From Planctomycetota bacterium (GTDB lineage Bacteria > Planctomycetota > MHYJ01 > WSZJ01 > JACPWG01), in the NCBI GenBank assembly GCA_016220045.1, contig JACRIP010000411.1:1-22024 (forward strand): 22,024 nt of DNA, given 5' to 3'. A model generated the notes under the pieces. It searched no databases, was not told the DNA's origin, and was given only the letters and a program-made list of their open reading frames with translations. The translations under genes were made by a program, and so were the position numbers. Of this stretch, positions 7,692-14,891 are shown piece after piece (within the stretch, counting starts at the first letter, position 1; the number at the start of each line of letters is the position of its first letter).

Positions 7692-7865
7692 ATGATGACG
7701 CGGCATCTACCCGATTCCCCTCGCAGCAGCCGCGGCGAGAGCGGCCCGGCCGCCGCCGGCCCGACCGGGCCGGCGGAGCGCGGGCCGCCCCCGCCGCGGA
7801 GGTTGCGTCCGCTGCACTTGGGGATGGATCGTCACCGGGCCGAGTTTTCGGAGCATTCACCATGA
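7692..7865 (+). CDS. Possible 57-residue leader peptide overlapping the pilin start
   Basis: An ATG at 7692 follows AAGGAG with 6-nt spacing, the best ribosome binding site in the divergent region. The frame runs 57 codons and ends in a TGA that overlaps the pilin ATG as ATGA (7862-7865), an arrangement typical of translational coupling. The predicted peptide is Pro/Arg/Gly-rich, with no membrane segment, no recognisable domain and little sign of protein-like composition. It lies downstream of the candidate sigma-54 start point, so it would be on the transcript. It could be a real leader or chance in GC-rich DNA. Confidence 0.3.
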   Translation: MMTRHLPDSPRSSRGESGPAAAGPTGPAERGPPPPRRLRPLHLGMDRHRAEFSEHSP

Positions 7866-8341
7866 TGGCAGTCCGAACGATGAATTCCCCGCTTCCGCGT
7901 CTCTCCGGTCCCAACCGGAGCTCCGGCGGCTTCACGCTCGTCGAATTGGCGGTCGTGATCGTGATCATCGGCGTCCTCGCGGCCTTCGCCGTGCCGCGCT
8001 TCCTTTCCGCGGTCGAGCGCTCCAAGGCGGGCGAAGCGTACAACTACCTCGCGGCCGTGCGCTCGGCGCAGGAACGCTTCCAGGCGCGCCAGGGGACCTA
8101 CGCCAGCGCCCTCGCGGACCTGGACATCCAGATGCCGGCGCCCAAGTACTTCACCATCGGCGTCGTCGCCGCCGGGTCCACCGGTACGCTGGAGTCCTCC
8201 TGGACCTTGACCCTGACTCGCACCGGCGCGGCCGCGGGCTACGGCGCCTACACCGTCACCTTCACGGACCAGGGCTGGGATTCCGACCCGCTGAAGAGCA
8301 CGATCGCCACGCACGCCGACATCAACCCGATGTCGACCTAG
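7862..8341 (+). CDS. Type IV prepilin-like protein, likely major (pseudo)pilin
   Basis: This 159-residue prepilin has a 23-residue basic leader ending in Gly-Gly. Cleavage by prepilin peptidase is expected before Phe24, giving FTLVELAVVIVIIGVLAAF with Glu at mature position 5 and the usual hydrophobic helix. The globular part has the pilin/PulG-like YNYLAAVRSAQERFQARQGTYA segment. The calcium-site C-terminus of classical GspG (WPxxxxGxxxDPWG) is not evident, so it is closer to a PilA/PilE-like pilin. The start at ATG 7862 has GGAG 8 nt upstream; in-frame ATGs at 7865 and 7880 are alternatives. It is first in the plus-strand cluster, behind a candidate sigma-54 promoter and ahead of a GC hairpin, consistent with the most abundant subunit. 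Confidence 0.92.
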   Translation: MMAVRTMNSPLPRLSGPNRSSGGFTLVELAVVIVIIGVLAAFAVPRFLSAVERSKAGEAYNYLAAVRSAQERFQARQGTYASALADLDIQMPAPKYFTIGVVAAGSTGTLESSWTLTLTRTGAAAGYGAYTVTFTDQGWDSDPLKSTIATHADINPMST

Positions 8342-8403
8342 CCTCTGGCCCGCTCCCTCCCCGGTACCTCCCGGACCCTGCTCGTGGAGTCCACCCCCAC
8401 CCA

Positions 8404-8434
8404 CCCCTCCCCCGCGCGCGGCGCGTGGGAGGGG
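8404..8434 (+). terminator. Intercistronic hairpin after the major pilin gene
   Basis: CCCCTCCC (8404-8411) pairs with GGGAGGGG (8427-8434) across a GC-rich loop in the 137-nt gap after the first pilin gene. There is no U-tract. A hairpin here could end part of the transcripts or protect the pilin mRNA from decay, giving more pilin than downstream minor subunits; this is inference from position. Confidence 0.4.
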
Positions 8435-8478
8435 CAGGGAGGGGAGGCGCAGCGCACACCGCATCTTGGAGCCGACCC

Positions 8479-8937
8479 ATGGCGGCGAATCGCGGCACAC
8501 GAGCCCGCCGGCGGCAACGATCCGGCATCTCCCTGATGGAAGTCCTGCTGGTGATGACGCTGCTCGGAATTCTGGCCTCCCTCGGGGTGCCGAGCCTGGG
8601 ACGCGGACTGGAGCAATCGCGCGTCGACCTGGCGGCCGCCGACCTGCGCTCGATCTCCGCCGCCGAGCGCGCGTACTGGCTCGAGTATCGCACCTACACG
8701 ACGACGCTGCCCACGCTGGTGGAAGCGGACCTGGTGGATGCGCGGATCGCCGCCGCGCCCGCGGATGCGCGGCTCTTCTACTACGAAATCGTGGACGCGA
8801 CCGCCTCCGCCTTCACGGTGCGCGCGACCCGGACCGGCAGCTCGCTCTGGGCAGGGCAGCTCGAGCTCGACCAGACGGGCGCCCTGACCGGCAGCATCAC
8901 GGGGGGCGGTTTCACCGTTTTGCCGAGTTTCCGTTGA
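8479..8937 (+). CDS. Minor prepilin-like protein
   Basis: This 152-residue protein has a 16-residue Arg-rich leader ending in Gly16. It is followed by ISLMEVLLVMTLLGILASLGVPS, a standard type IV pilin N-terminus with Glu at mature position 5. Ile rather than Phe at position 1 is tolerated by prepilin peptidases. The soluble part has a pilin-like pattern (RSISAAERAYWLEYRTYTT, then a beta-rich C-terminus). The start at ATG 8479 follows GGAG with 7-nt spacing; an upstream in-frame extension to 8425 is unlikely because it overlaps the hairpin and lacks such a site. It may be a minor pseudopilin of the GspH/FimU kind, but I cannot assign a subclass. Confidence 0.88.
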   Translation: MAANRGTRARRRQRSGISLMEVLLVMTLLGILASLGVPSLGRGLEQSRVDLAAADLRSISAAERAYWLEYRTYTTTLPTLVEADLVDARIAAAPADARLFYYEIVDATASAFTVRATRTGSSLWAGQLELDQTGALTGSITGGGFTVLPSFR

Positions 8938-8952
8938 CCGGTGGGCACGCTC

Positions 8953-9315
8953 ATGACGCACCCCCCTCCCGGCGCCGGCGGCGCACGCGCCCGGCGCGCC
9001 TTCACCCTCCTGGCATTGCAAGTCTCGCTCGTCCTCCTGACCATCGCCGCCCTGGGCATGGCCGCGCTGATGGTCGCCAATTCCCGGCACCTGCGGCGCC
9101 TGGAGGCCGACCTCCCCGACGGCGCCCGCAAGTACGTCCGCGCCCCCCAGGATCCGCTGACACGCCGGCTCGACCTCCTGGCCTGTCCCTCCGACACGCC
9201 GCTCATCGAGGAAACCACCTACCCGCCCGCCGTGAACACGGTCGAGGTCCTGGCGGTCACGAAGGGTCTCCTGGACGAAACGTTGGTGATCACCGCGGAG
9301 CAGACGGAGCCATGA
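8953..9315 (+). CDS. Divergent minor pseudopilin-like protein lacking Glu5
   Basis: This 120-residue protein starts with an Arg-rich stretch, then AFTLLALQVSLVLLTIAALGM, a pilin-like hydrophobic helix. If cleavage precedes Phe17, position -1 is Ala, not Gly, and position 5 is Ala, not Glu; both are unusual. In T2SS only GspK normally lacks Glu5. The remaining 80 residues are short and unrecognised. I chose ATG 8953. A GTG at 8941 is in frame and would add four residues, but its upstream sequence is poor. The gene follows the previous stop closely, and its TGA overlaps the next ATG (ATGA at 9312-9315), so it belongs to the same transcript. Confidence 0.75.
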   Translation: MTHPPPGAGGARARRAFTLLALQVSLVLLTIAALGMAALMVANSRHLRRLEADLPDGARKYVRAPQDPLTRRLDLLACPSDTPLIEETTYPPAVNTVEVLAVTKGLLDETLVITAEQTEP

Positions 9316-9668
9316 GCGCGCAGAGTTTTGCCGGAAGGCGCGGCCCGCGCGGGTACGCGCTGGTGGCGGTGATCGTGCTGATGACCGTGGGGCTCTCCCT
9401 CTGGGCGATCGCCCACCGCGGCACCGCCACCGCGCTGCGGCTCGAACGCCTGCACCGGCTGCGCCAGGATCGGGACGGCGGCAGCGGGAAGGCGGCCGTG
9501 GAGGGGTTGCACCGGCTCGAACAGGAGATCCCCGCCTCCGGCGACCAGTTCACCTTCTCGACCTGGGTCGGCGGTCGCGCGCGCTCCTACACGGTCCGCT
9601 TCGACCTGGTCTCCCAAAACGGCCCGCAGCGGATCTGGACCGTGACCGTGACCCCGGTTCCCGAATAG
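9312..9668 (+). CDS. Pilin-like membrane protein (PilX/GspK-like N-terminus, no Glu5)
   Basis: This 118-residue protein begins with a 14-residue basic leader ending in Gly14, then YALVAVIVLMTVGLSLWAIA. This resembles the N-termini of PilX/GspK-type subunits, which often read GxALVxxLxxL. Mature position 5 would be Ala, not Glu. The soluble part is only about 80 residues, far shorter than GspK (about 300), so it is not a full GspK. The gene starts by a 4-nt ATGA overlap with the preceding frame, implying translational coupling. It is the last gene before the inverted-repeat element at 9714-10033, which separates it from the assembly genes. Confidence 0.75.
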   Translation: MSAQSFAGRRGPRGYALVAVIVLMTVGLSLWAIAHRGTATALRLERLHRLRQDRDGGSGKAAVEGLHRLEQEIPASGDQFTFSTWVGGRARSYTVRFDLVSQNGPQRIWTVTVTPVPE

Positions 9669-9823
9669 GGCGATTCCAGGATGACCGCGAAAGCCGTTCG
9701 CGCCGCCGCTCGGCTCGTTCGTAGTTCCGCCTTCAGGCGGAATCGCCGGCCAGAGGTCGTAGGCAGCGGCCCATCGTTCCGCCTGAAGAGGCTGTCGAAA
9801 AAGTCAGCGATTCGTGGCCCTTC

Positions 9824-9847
9824 GGCGCATGCCGGAAGGCCTGCGCC
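9824..9847. repeat. GGCGCAGGC-type hairpin repeat, imperfect copy
   Basis: GGCGCATGCC (9824-9833) pairs with GGCCTGCGCC (9838-9847) with one mismatch around GGAA. It is followed by CACAA, as in the copy at 4795-4818. It lies inside the 9714-10033 element. Confidence 0.6.
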
Positions 9848-9898
9848 ACAATTGCCGGAAACCTCGCGAAGGATTCTCGAAATGCTCGAAACCCTTGT

Positions 9899-9922
9899 GG
9901 CGCAGGCCTTCCGGCCTGCGCC
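9899..9922. repeat. GGCGCAGGC-type hairpin repeat, perfect copy
   Basis: GGCGCAGGCC (9899-9908) pairs perfectly with GGCCTGCGCC (9913-9922) around TTCC, preceded by TTGTG. It is in inverted orientation to the copy at 9824-9847, with 51 nt between them, so the two can also pair with each other. Confidence 0.65.
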
Positions 9923-10100
9923 GCGAGGTCTCCGAGGCCGGAGTCTCGCGGGAGCGACCCGATCCCCAGAATGAGGCGAAGCCGCGCCAATCGACCTTTT
10001 GCGCCGGCCTCTGAAGGCGGAACTACGAACGAGGTCGATGCGAGGCCGTCCACCGTTGCGGCCAAGACGTCGGCGCTCCACCACCCCCTGTGAGGCAACA

Positions 10101-11807
10101 ATGCAAACCGCCGCTCCGAACCGAACCGACGCCATGGGAACCCCGCCCCCCGACGGAGATCCTGACGCGGCCCGCGAGCCGGACCTGGAGGTCGCCGAGC
10201 TCGCGGTGGACACGCTCGCTCCGCTGGCGGAGACCCTGCGCGCCGGCCGGGGCCTGCTCGGCCCGCTCGCCGCCGCGCTCGCGCCCCGCGCCTACGGCGT
10301 CGCCGTGGACGAGGAGGAGGTCACCCTCTGCGAGGTCGCGCCGAGCTGGCGCGGAGCGCGCCCCAGATCGCTCCGCCGCGCCGGCTGGAGCGGGCCCGCC
10401 GGCCCGGCCGCCGCCCTGCGCCGACTGCTGGCGGAGCTGCCGGAGCCGGAGCGGCGACGCGCCGGCTTCGTCATCGGCGTGCCGGCCTGGCGCGTTCTGC
10501 ACCGGTTCCGCCCGGTGAACCCCGAGGCCGCCGGCGTCGGGCTGACGCCCGAGCTGGTCGAGTCGCTGGTCGGCACCCGCACCGCGCCGGCCTCGGCCTT
10601 CGCCACCGACGGCCTGGTCCACCGGCTCCTGCGCAGCACCTTCGGCCATACCGTCTCCTGCCGCAAGGAATACCTGGAACCCCTGATCGAGGCCCTGGTA
10701 CAGGCCGGGGTCCGGCGCTTCCGCGTGCTGCCCACGCCCCTCTCCCTGCTGGCCATGGCGCAGAGCCGCGCCGCCGCGCTCCGGGATGAACCGTACCAGT
10801 TGCACGTCTTCGTCGGAACGCGCCGGGCCGTGGGCATCACGACCGTGCGCGGGGTGCCGGTGACGCTGCACGGCCTGGACGCAGGCTCCCCGCGCGGAGT
10901 CGTGGCCGCCGTGCGCACGCTGGATAGCGAGCTGCACGAATCGCTGACGGTTCGCAAGGCCGGTTCGGAGGAGGCGGACACTGCGGCGGAGGAGAGCGGG
11001 GACTGCGTGGTGTGCGAGATGCTGCGTCAGAAGAAACTGAAAGTCCTGATCTACGGGCAACGGACGGCCGCCTGGGCGGAGCGGATCGGGCTCGACACCG
11101 GGCTGGAAGCGCACGCGATCGCCGAAGATTGGGGCGCCGGAGCCGCGGCCGCGTTTTGCCTCGGCGCCGCCGCCGCGCAGGGCGGCGCGCTCAGCCTGGA
11201 TCTCGCCAAGACCGTACGCCCGAGCCGCCCCCTGCTCGACCTGCTGCCGCGGCGCACGGTCGGCTTCGTGGCCGGCCTCCTCCTGCTCCTCGCCGGCGTG
11301 CTCGGCAACGAGGTCGCCCAGCTCGGCGGCGAAGTCCGCGCGCGCGAGCTCTTGATCAGGTCATACCCCTGGGCCGCGGGCATGTCGGACTCCGATCTGG
11401 CGACGCTCCATGAGGGCCTGGAAGTGCGCGTGCGCGGGGCGTGGTGCTTCTTCTCGCAACGCGTGGTCTGGAGCGACGTCCTGCACCAGCTTCCGGCCTC
11501 CATCCCCCGCAATGTCTGGCTCACCAAGGTCCGCGCCGAGTGCGAGTTCAAGCTCCCCGACGCGCGCACCAAGGAGACGGTGACGCCCCCGCGGCGGCTC
11601 GAACTCGCCGGCAGCGCAGCCTTCCCCAGCACCGGCTCCGCCCCGCGCGAGATCGACGCCCTCCTCGCCGCCCTGCGCAAAAGCCCCGTGCTCACCGAGT
11701 CCTTCCCCAAGATCGACGTCTCCACCCTGACCTGGCGGCAGGAGGGCAACGAGCAGTTGGCCAACTTCGTCATCAAGTGCGGAGGAAACGAACGTGGCCC
11801 TCGCTGA
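10101..11807 (+). CDS. PilM-PilN fusion (GspL-like) inner-membrane assembly protein
   Basis: This 568-residue protein has a long cytoplasmic part (about 1-380) with an actin/PilM-like pattern, for example YGVAVDEEEVTLCEV, RRAGFVIGVPAW, VEALVQAGVRRFRVLPTPLS and GAAAAFCLGAAAA. One membrane segment follows, VGFVAGLLLLLAGVLGNEV (about 386-403), and then a periplasmic domain of about 165 residues with PilN-like LHQLPASIPRNVWLTKV. PilM and PilN are separate in most type IV pilus systems; GspL combines both halves, so this is GspL-like with a PilM-sized cytoplasmic domain. It should recruit the motor ATPase to the inner membrane. The start at ATG 10101 has GAGG 5 nt upstream, just beyond the repeat element; ATG 10134 is an alternative. 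It overlaps the next gene by 14 nt. Confidence 0.82.
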   Translation: MQTAAPNRTDAMGTPPPDGDPDAAREPDLEVAELAVDTLAPLAETLRAGRGLLGPLAAALAPRAYGVAVDEEEVTLCEVAPSWRGARPRSLRRAGWSGPAGPAAALRRLLAELPEPERRRAGFVIGVPAWRVLHRFRPVNPEAAGVGLTPELVESLVGTRTAPASAFATDGLVHRLLRSTFGHTVSCRKEYLEPLIEALVQAGVRRFRVLPTPLSLLAMAQSRAAALRDEPYQLHVFVGTRRAVGITTVRGVPVTLHGLDAGSPRGVVAAVRTLDSELHESLTVRKAGSEEADTAAEESGDCVVCEMLRQKKLKVLIYGQRTAAWAERIGLDTGLEAHAIAEDWGAGAAAAFCLGAAAAQGGALSLDLAKTVRPSRPLLDLLPRRTVGFVAGLLLLLAGVLGNEVAQLGGEVRARELLIRSYPWAAGMSDSDLATLHEGLEVRVRGAWCFFSQRVVWSDVLHQLPASIPRNVWLTKVRAECEFKLPDARTKETVTPPRRLELAGSAAFPSTGSAPREIDALLAALRKSPVLTESFPKIDVSTLTWRQEGNEQLANFVIKCGGNERGPR

Positions 11808-12390
11808 CGCCCGGTCGCGCCGGCAATTGGCGGCGCTGGGCAAGCTGATCGAGGACCCGGAGTCGCTGCGGCTCTGCGTCTTCGCCCTCGGCCTCCTGGT
11901 CGGACTCCTCGTCGTCTATTACCCGCTCCACGGCAAGGTCGCCACGCTCAAGCGCGACCTGGAGGTCGTGCGCGCACGCGCGAACCTGGTCGAGGAGACC
12001 AACGGACTCAAGCAGCAGGTCGCCCTGTTCGAGAAGCGCCTGGTCTCAACCCGCGACTCCAACGAGTGGGTCCAGTACGTGCTGACCGGTACGCGCGCGA
12101 GCAACCTGAAATTCCGCAACTACGATCCCAGCGGCTCCACGGTCATCGGCCCTTACGAGGTGCTGCGTTTCGTCTTCGAGGTCGAGGGCGACTACGAGTC
12201 CCTCACCGAGTTCCTGCTCTGGCTGGAGCGCAACGACCGGCTGCTGCGCATCGAATCGCTCCTGTTCGAGCGCACCGAACGGCAGAGCGTGAAACTCAAG
12301 GTGGTCATTCTCGGCATGGGCGAGCTCAAGGGCGCGAAGCCGGGACCGGCGCGCGCCCGCCGTGAGGAGCAGGCGAATGACGCGCGGTAA
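11794..12390 (+). CDS. PilO/GspM-like inner-membrane assembly protein
   Basis: This 198-residue protein has a short cytoplasmic N-terminus, one membrane segment (SLRLCVFALGLLVGLLVVYY, about 25-44), a coiled-coil stretch rich in Leu/Lys/Glu (about 50-85) and a ferredoxin-like periplasmic domain. The segment ATGGPYEV-like region (GPYEVLRFVFEVEGDYESL) and LLWLERNDRLLRIESLLFE is typical of PilO, where a pair of subunits aligns the secretin with the inner-membrane complex. It starts at GTG 11794, with GGAGG 8 nt upstream inside the previous gene, and overlaps the following gene by 14 nt. Position directly after a PilM-PilN/GspL-like gene supports the assignment; sequence alone is less specific. 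Confidence 0.8.
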   Translation: MALADARSRRQLAALGKLIEDPESLRLCVFALGLLVGLLVVYYPLHGKVATLKRDLEVVRARANLVEETNGLKQQVALFEKRLVSTRDSNEWVQYVLTGTRASNLKFRNYDPSGSTVIGPYEVLRFVFEVEGDYESLTEFLLWLERNDRLLRIESLLFERTERQSVKLKVVILGMGELKGAKPGPARARREEQANDAR

Positions 12391-12991
12391 GGTCGGCGGC
12401 TGGACCTTCACGGCCGCCGTGGGACTGGCCCTCTGGCCCTACCTGGTCGGGGAGGCCCGGCACTTCCGCACCGCAGAAAAAAACGCGGGCCAGATTCGCC
12501 GCGAGATGCTGCGCCAGCCGGAGCCCTGGGTCCCGGCGCGCAACCTCTTCGAGATCTTCGCCGGCGGGCCGGCCGAGGAGGCGGAGTCGGAGCTGGACGG
12601 GATCGAGGTCGAGCCGGAACCCGAACCGGAAGCCCCGGCCGCGGTCGAGCTCTCCGGCATCCTCCTCGCCGGGGAAAGCCCCCTGGCGATCCTCAACGGC
12701 TCGGCCTACGGCGTCGGGGAAGCCATCCGCGACCAACAGGGGACCGAGATCGGCCGCGTGGTCGCCATCCGCGCCCAGCAGGTGGTCGTATCCATCGGCC
12801 GACGCGAGGTGGAAATCAAGCTGCAGGCGACGCCGACCGCTCCGGCCCGTCCGTCCCGTTCCCCGCGTTCGACCGGTTCATCCCGTAGAACCGCCCGTCC
12901 GCCCGCGGTGCCCGCGGCGCCCCGTCCGCCCAAGTCGGACGCGCGCCCGAAACCCAACCAGTCAGCGGTCGGGGATCAGGGACCAGGGTGA
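12377..12991 (+). CDS. PilP/GspC-like periplasmic linker protein
   Basis: This 204-residue protein has an N-terminal membrane anchor (WTFTAAVGLALWPYLVG, about 8-24), an acidic Glu/Pro linker (about 74-94) and a small beta-rich domain. That domain carries VELSGILLAGESPLAILNG, YGVGEAIRDQQGTEIGRV and VVVSIGRREVEIKL, the pattern of the GspC homology region and of PilP. In known systems this domain touches secretin N0, linking inner and outer membranes. The C-terminal 55 residues are a Pro/Ala/Ser/Arg-rich tail with no fold expected. ATG 12377 is chosen because GAGGAG precedes it by 6 nt; it overlaps the PilO-like gene by 14 nt. I cannot decide between PilP and GspC. Confidence 0.72.
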   Translation: MTRGKVGGWTFTAAVGLALWPYLVGEARHFRTAEKNAGQIRREMLRQPEPWVPARNLFEIFAGGPAEEAESELDGIEVEPEPEPEAPAAVELSGILLAGESPLAILNGSAYGVGEAIRDQQGTEIGRVVAIRAQQVVVSIGRREVEIKLQATPTAPARPSRSPRSTGSSRRTARPPAVPAAPRPPKSDARPKPNQSAVGDQGPG

Positions 12992-13030
12992 GGGCCGGGG
13001 CGGGGCCCTATCCGCGCGTTCAACGGACCC

Positions 13031-13061
13031 AAACGCCTGAACGTCAAAACGCCTAAACGTC
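13031..13061. repeat. Two-copy tandem 15-mer
   Basis: AAACGCCTGAACGTC (13031-13045) is repeated as AAACGCCTAAACGTC (13047-13061) with one mismatch and a 1-nt spacer. It lies in the 162-nt gap before the motor ATPase gene, the largest gap in this run. Two copies are too few for an array; it may be an operator or a chance duplication. Confidence 0.4.
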
Positions 13062-13153
13062 GCCGGCCATGGTCTGACCCTCGACGAGAACATGATCCGC
13101 CATCAAGAAGTTGTCCAGTAGGTTTCCAATCCCCCCCCGAAGGAGCCCCGCCG

Positions 13154-14890
13154 ATGACCGGCAACGCCGTCGAGGACAAACGCGCCGACCGGTTGCCGCT
13201 GGCCGTGCGCCTCCTCCTGGAGCGCAGCCCGGAGTTCGCCGCCGCCCTCCCCAAGCTGCCCAAGCTGCGCGAGAAGATCGCCGGCACGCTCGAGGAGGTC
13301 CTCGTCCACGGCGATCTGGTCGAGGACCTCGAACTCGCGCGCGCCTACGCCGAGTACTACTGCGTTCCCCTGATCGATGCCGCGGAGCTCGGCGGGCGCC
13401 TGCGCGCGGATTCCGCGGTGGCCCGGCGCGTGCCGGAACTGGTCTGCCGGCAGTACTTCCTGCTCGCGTTCGCGCAGGAGGGCGCCAGCCTGAGCGTGGC
13501 CATGGTCAACCCGGGCGACCGCGAGGCCGTAGACCAGGTCCAGCTCGCCACCGGCTGCGTGATCTCCCCCGTCGCCGCCCCGCTCACCGTGGTCGAGGAC
13601 ATGATCTCGGTGGCGTTCGGCGAACGCGACATGGTCAAGGAGATTTCCTCCTCCGCCGTCCTCGACGCCGCCCCTCCGGACGAGGACGGAGAATTCGGCA
13701 GCGTCGTCAACCTCTCGCGGGCGACGCCCGGCGGCAAGGACGGCCACGTCGTGCGACTGGTCAACCACATCCTCGCCGAAGCGGTGCGCACCCGCGCCAG
13801 CGACATCCACCTGGAGCCGTTCGAGAACGACGTCCGCATCCGCTTCCGCGTGGACGGCTCCCTGCGCGAACTCACCGCCCCGCCCAAGGCCACCTACGTC
13901 CCGATGGTCAGCCGCCTCAAGATCCTTTCCAAGATGGACATCGCGGAACGGCGCCTCCCCCAGGACGGCGCCTTCACCATCCGCCTCGGCGAGAAGCGCG
14001 TGGACCTGCGCGTCTCCACCGTGCCCACGGTCTACGGCGAGAAAATGGTCATGCGCCTGCTCAACAAGGACGCCGCCCCCCTCGACCTCAAGGGCCTCGG
14101 CTTCACCGACCGCCAGGCCGAAGATTTCATCGAGGCGATCCAGTCCCCGCACGGCCTGATCTTCGTCACCGGACCCACCGGCAGCGGCAAGACCACCAGC
14201 CTGTACGCGGCCCTCAAGATCCTGAATCAACCTGATGTCAACATCATGACCGTCGAGGATCCGGTCGAGTACCGGTTCATGGGCATCAACCAGATCCAGG
14301 TCAAAGCCCAGGTCAACATGACCTTCGCCGGCGCGCTGCGCGCCTTCCTCCGGCAAGACCCTGACATCATCATGGTCGGCGAAGTGCGCGACCAGGAGAC
14401 GGCCCAGATCTGCATGCGCGCGGCCCTGACCGGCCACCTCGTGCTGTCCACCCTGCACACCAACAGCGCCCTGGGCGCGGTGAGCCGGCTCAAGGACATG
14501 GGGATCGAACCGTTCCTGCTCGGCTCGGCGGTCCGCTTGCTCGAGGCGCAGCGCCTGGTCCGCCGCCTCTGCATGGCCTGCCGCGCGCCGATCAAGGTCG
14601 ATGCCACCGTCCGCGCCAAGTACGGCTTCGCGCCCGACGAGGTGCTCTACGGCCCTACGGGATGTGCCGAATGCGGAGGCAACGGCTACCGCGGGCGCGT
14701 CGGCGTCTACGAGGTCATCCGCATCAGCCCGGCGCTCGGCGAGCTGATCTCGGGCGGGGCCGGCGTCAATGAGATCACCGCGGCTGCGCGCAAGGCCGGC
14801 ATCGACTTCCTCTTCCAGGACGGGATGGAGAAGGTCCGGCGCGGCCTCACCACGGTCGAGGAAATCCTGACCGCCAGCGAGGGTCATTGA
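13154..14890 (+). CDS. gspE: PilB/GspE-family assembly ATPase
   Basis: This 578-residue hexameric motor powers fibre or pseudopilus assembly from the inner-membrane face. The N-terminal half has a T2SSE_N-type domain (about 35-155). The ATPase half shows the Asp box SDIHLEPFENDVRIRFRVDG (about 216-235), Walker A GPTGSGKTT (about 340-348), Walker B DIIMVGEVRD (about 404-413), the His box LSTLHTNSA (about 431-439) and a tetracysteine zinc motif CMAC...CAEC (about 474-507). The zinc motif marks assembly ATPases (PilB/GspE) and is absent from PilT. The N-domain lacks the RLG starts of c-di-GMP-binding MshEN motifs, so ligand binding is doubtful. AAGGAG lies about 9 nt before the ATG. The next gene begins 1 nt after the stop. 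Confidence 0.97.
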   Translation: MTGNAVEDKRADRLPLAVRLLLERSPEFAAALPKLPKLREKIAGTLEEVLVHGDLVEDLELARAYAEYYCVPLIDAAELGGRLRADSAVARRVPELVCRQYFLLAFAQEGASLSVAMVNPGDREAVDQVQLATGCVISPVAAPLTVVEDMISVAFGERDMVKEISSSAVLDAAPPDEDGEFGSVVNLSRATPGGKDGHVVRLVNHILAEAVRTRASDIHLEPFENDVRIRFRVDGSLRELTAPPKATYVPMVSRLKILSKMDIAERRLPQDGAFTIRLGEKRVDLRVSTVPTVYGEKMVMRLLNKDAAPLDLKGLGFTDRQAEDFIEAIQSPHGLIFVTGPTGSGKTTSLYAALKILNQPDVNIMTVEDPVEYRFMGINQIQVKAQVNMTFAGALRAFLRQDPDIIMVGEVRDQETAQICMRAALTGHLVLSTLHTNSALGAVSRLKDMGIEPFLLGSAVRLLEAQRLVRRLCMACRAPIKVDATVRAKYGFAPDEVLYGPTGCAECGGNGYRGRVGVYEVIRISPALGELISGGAGVNEITAAARKAGIDFLFQDGMEKVRRGLTTVEEILTASEGH

Positions 14891-14891
14891 C

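Larger units (their letters stand above)
7273..7861. promoter_or_regulatory. Divergent promoter region between secretin and pilin genes
   Basis: This 589-nt interval separates the minus-strand secretin unit from the plus-strand pilin unit and must carry both promoters. It holds an inverted-repeat pair (7306-7321 with 7441-7455), a hairpin (7369-7402), a sigma-54 type element (7589-7604) and a possible 57-codon leader frame (7692-7865), each listed separately. I did not find a convincing promoter for the secretin. Confidence 0.7.
9714..10033. mobile_element. MITE-like element with 22-bp terminal inverted repeats
   Basis: Positions 9714-9735 and 10012-10033 are perfect 22-nt inverted copies (left end begins CTCGTTCGTAGTTCCGCC). 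Inside are nested palindromes: TTCCGCC-TTCA-GGCGGAA (9725-9742), TTCAGGCGGAA (9732-9742) against TTCCGCCTGAA (9777-9787), and two GGCGCAGGC-type hairpins. No transposase gene fits in 320 nt, and I see no clear target-site duplication. It fills the gap between the pilin genes and the assembly genes. A non-autonomous mobile element or a compound palindromic repeat is the best reading. Confidence 0.6.

Noticed and set aside
9681..9974. 97-codon frame on + beginning just after the pilin genes
   Set aside because: Most of it lies inside the inverted-repeat element at 9714-10033 and reads through its hairpins; no domain and no conserved pattern are seen.
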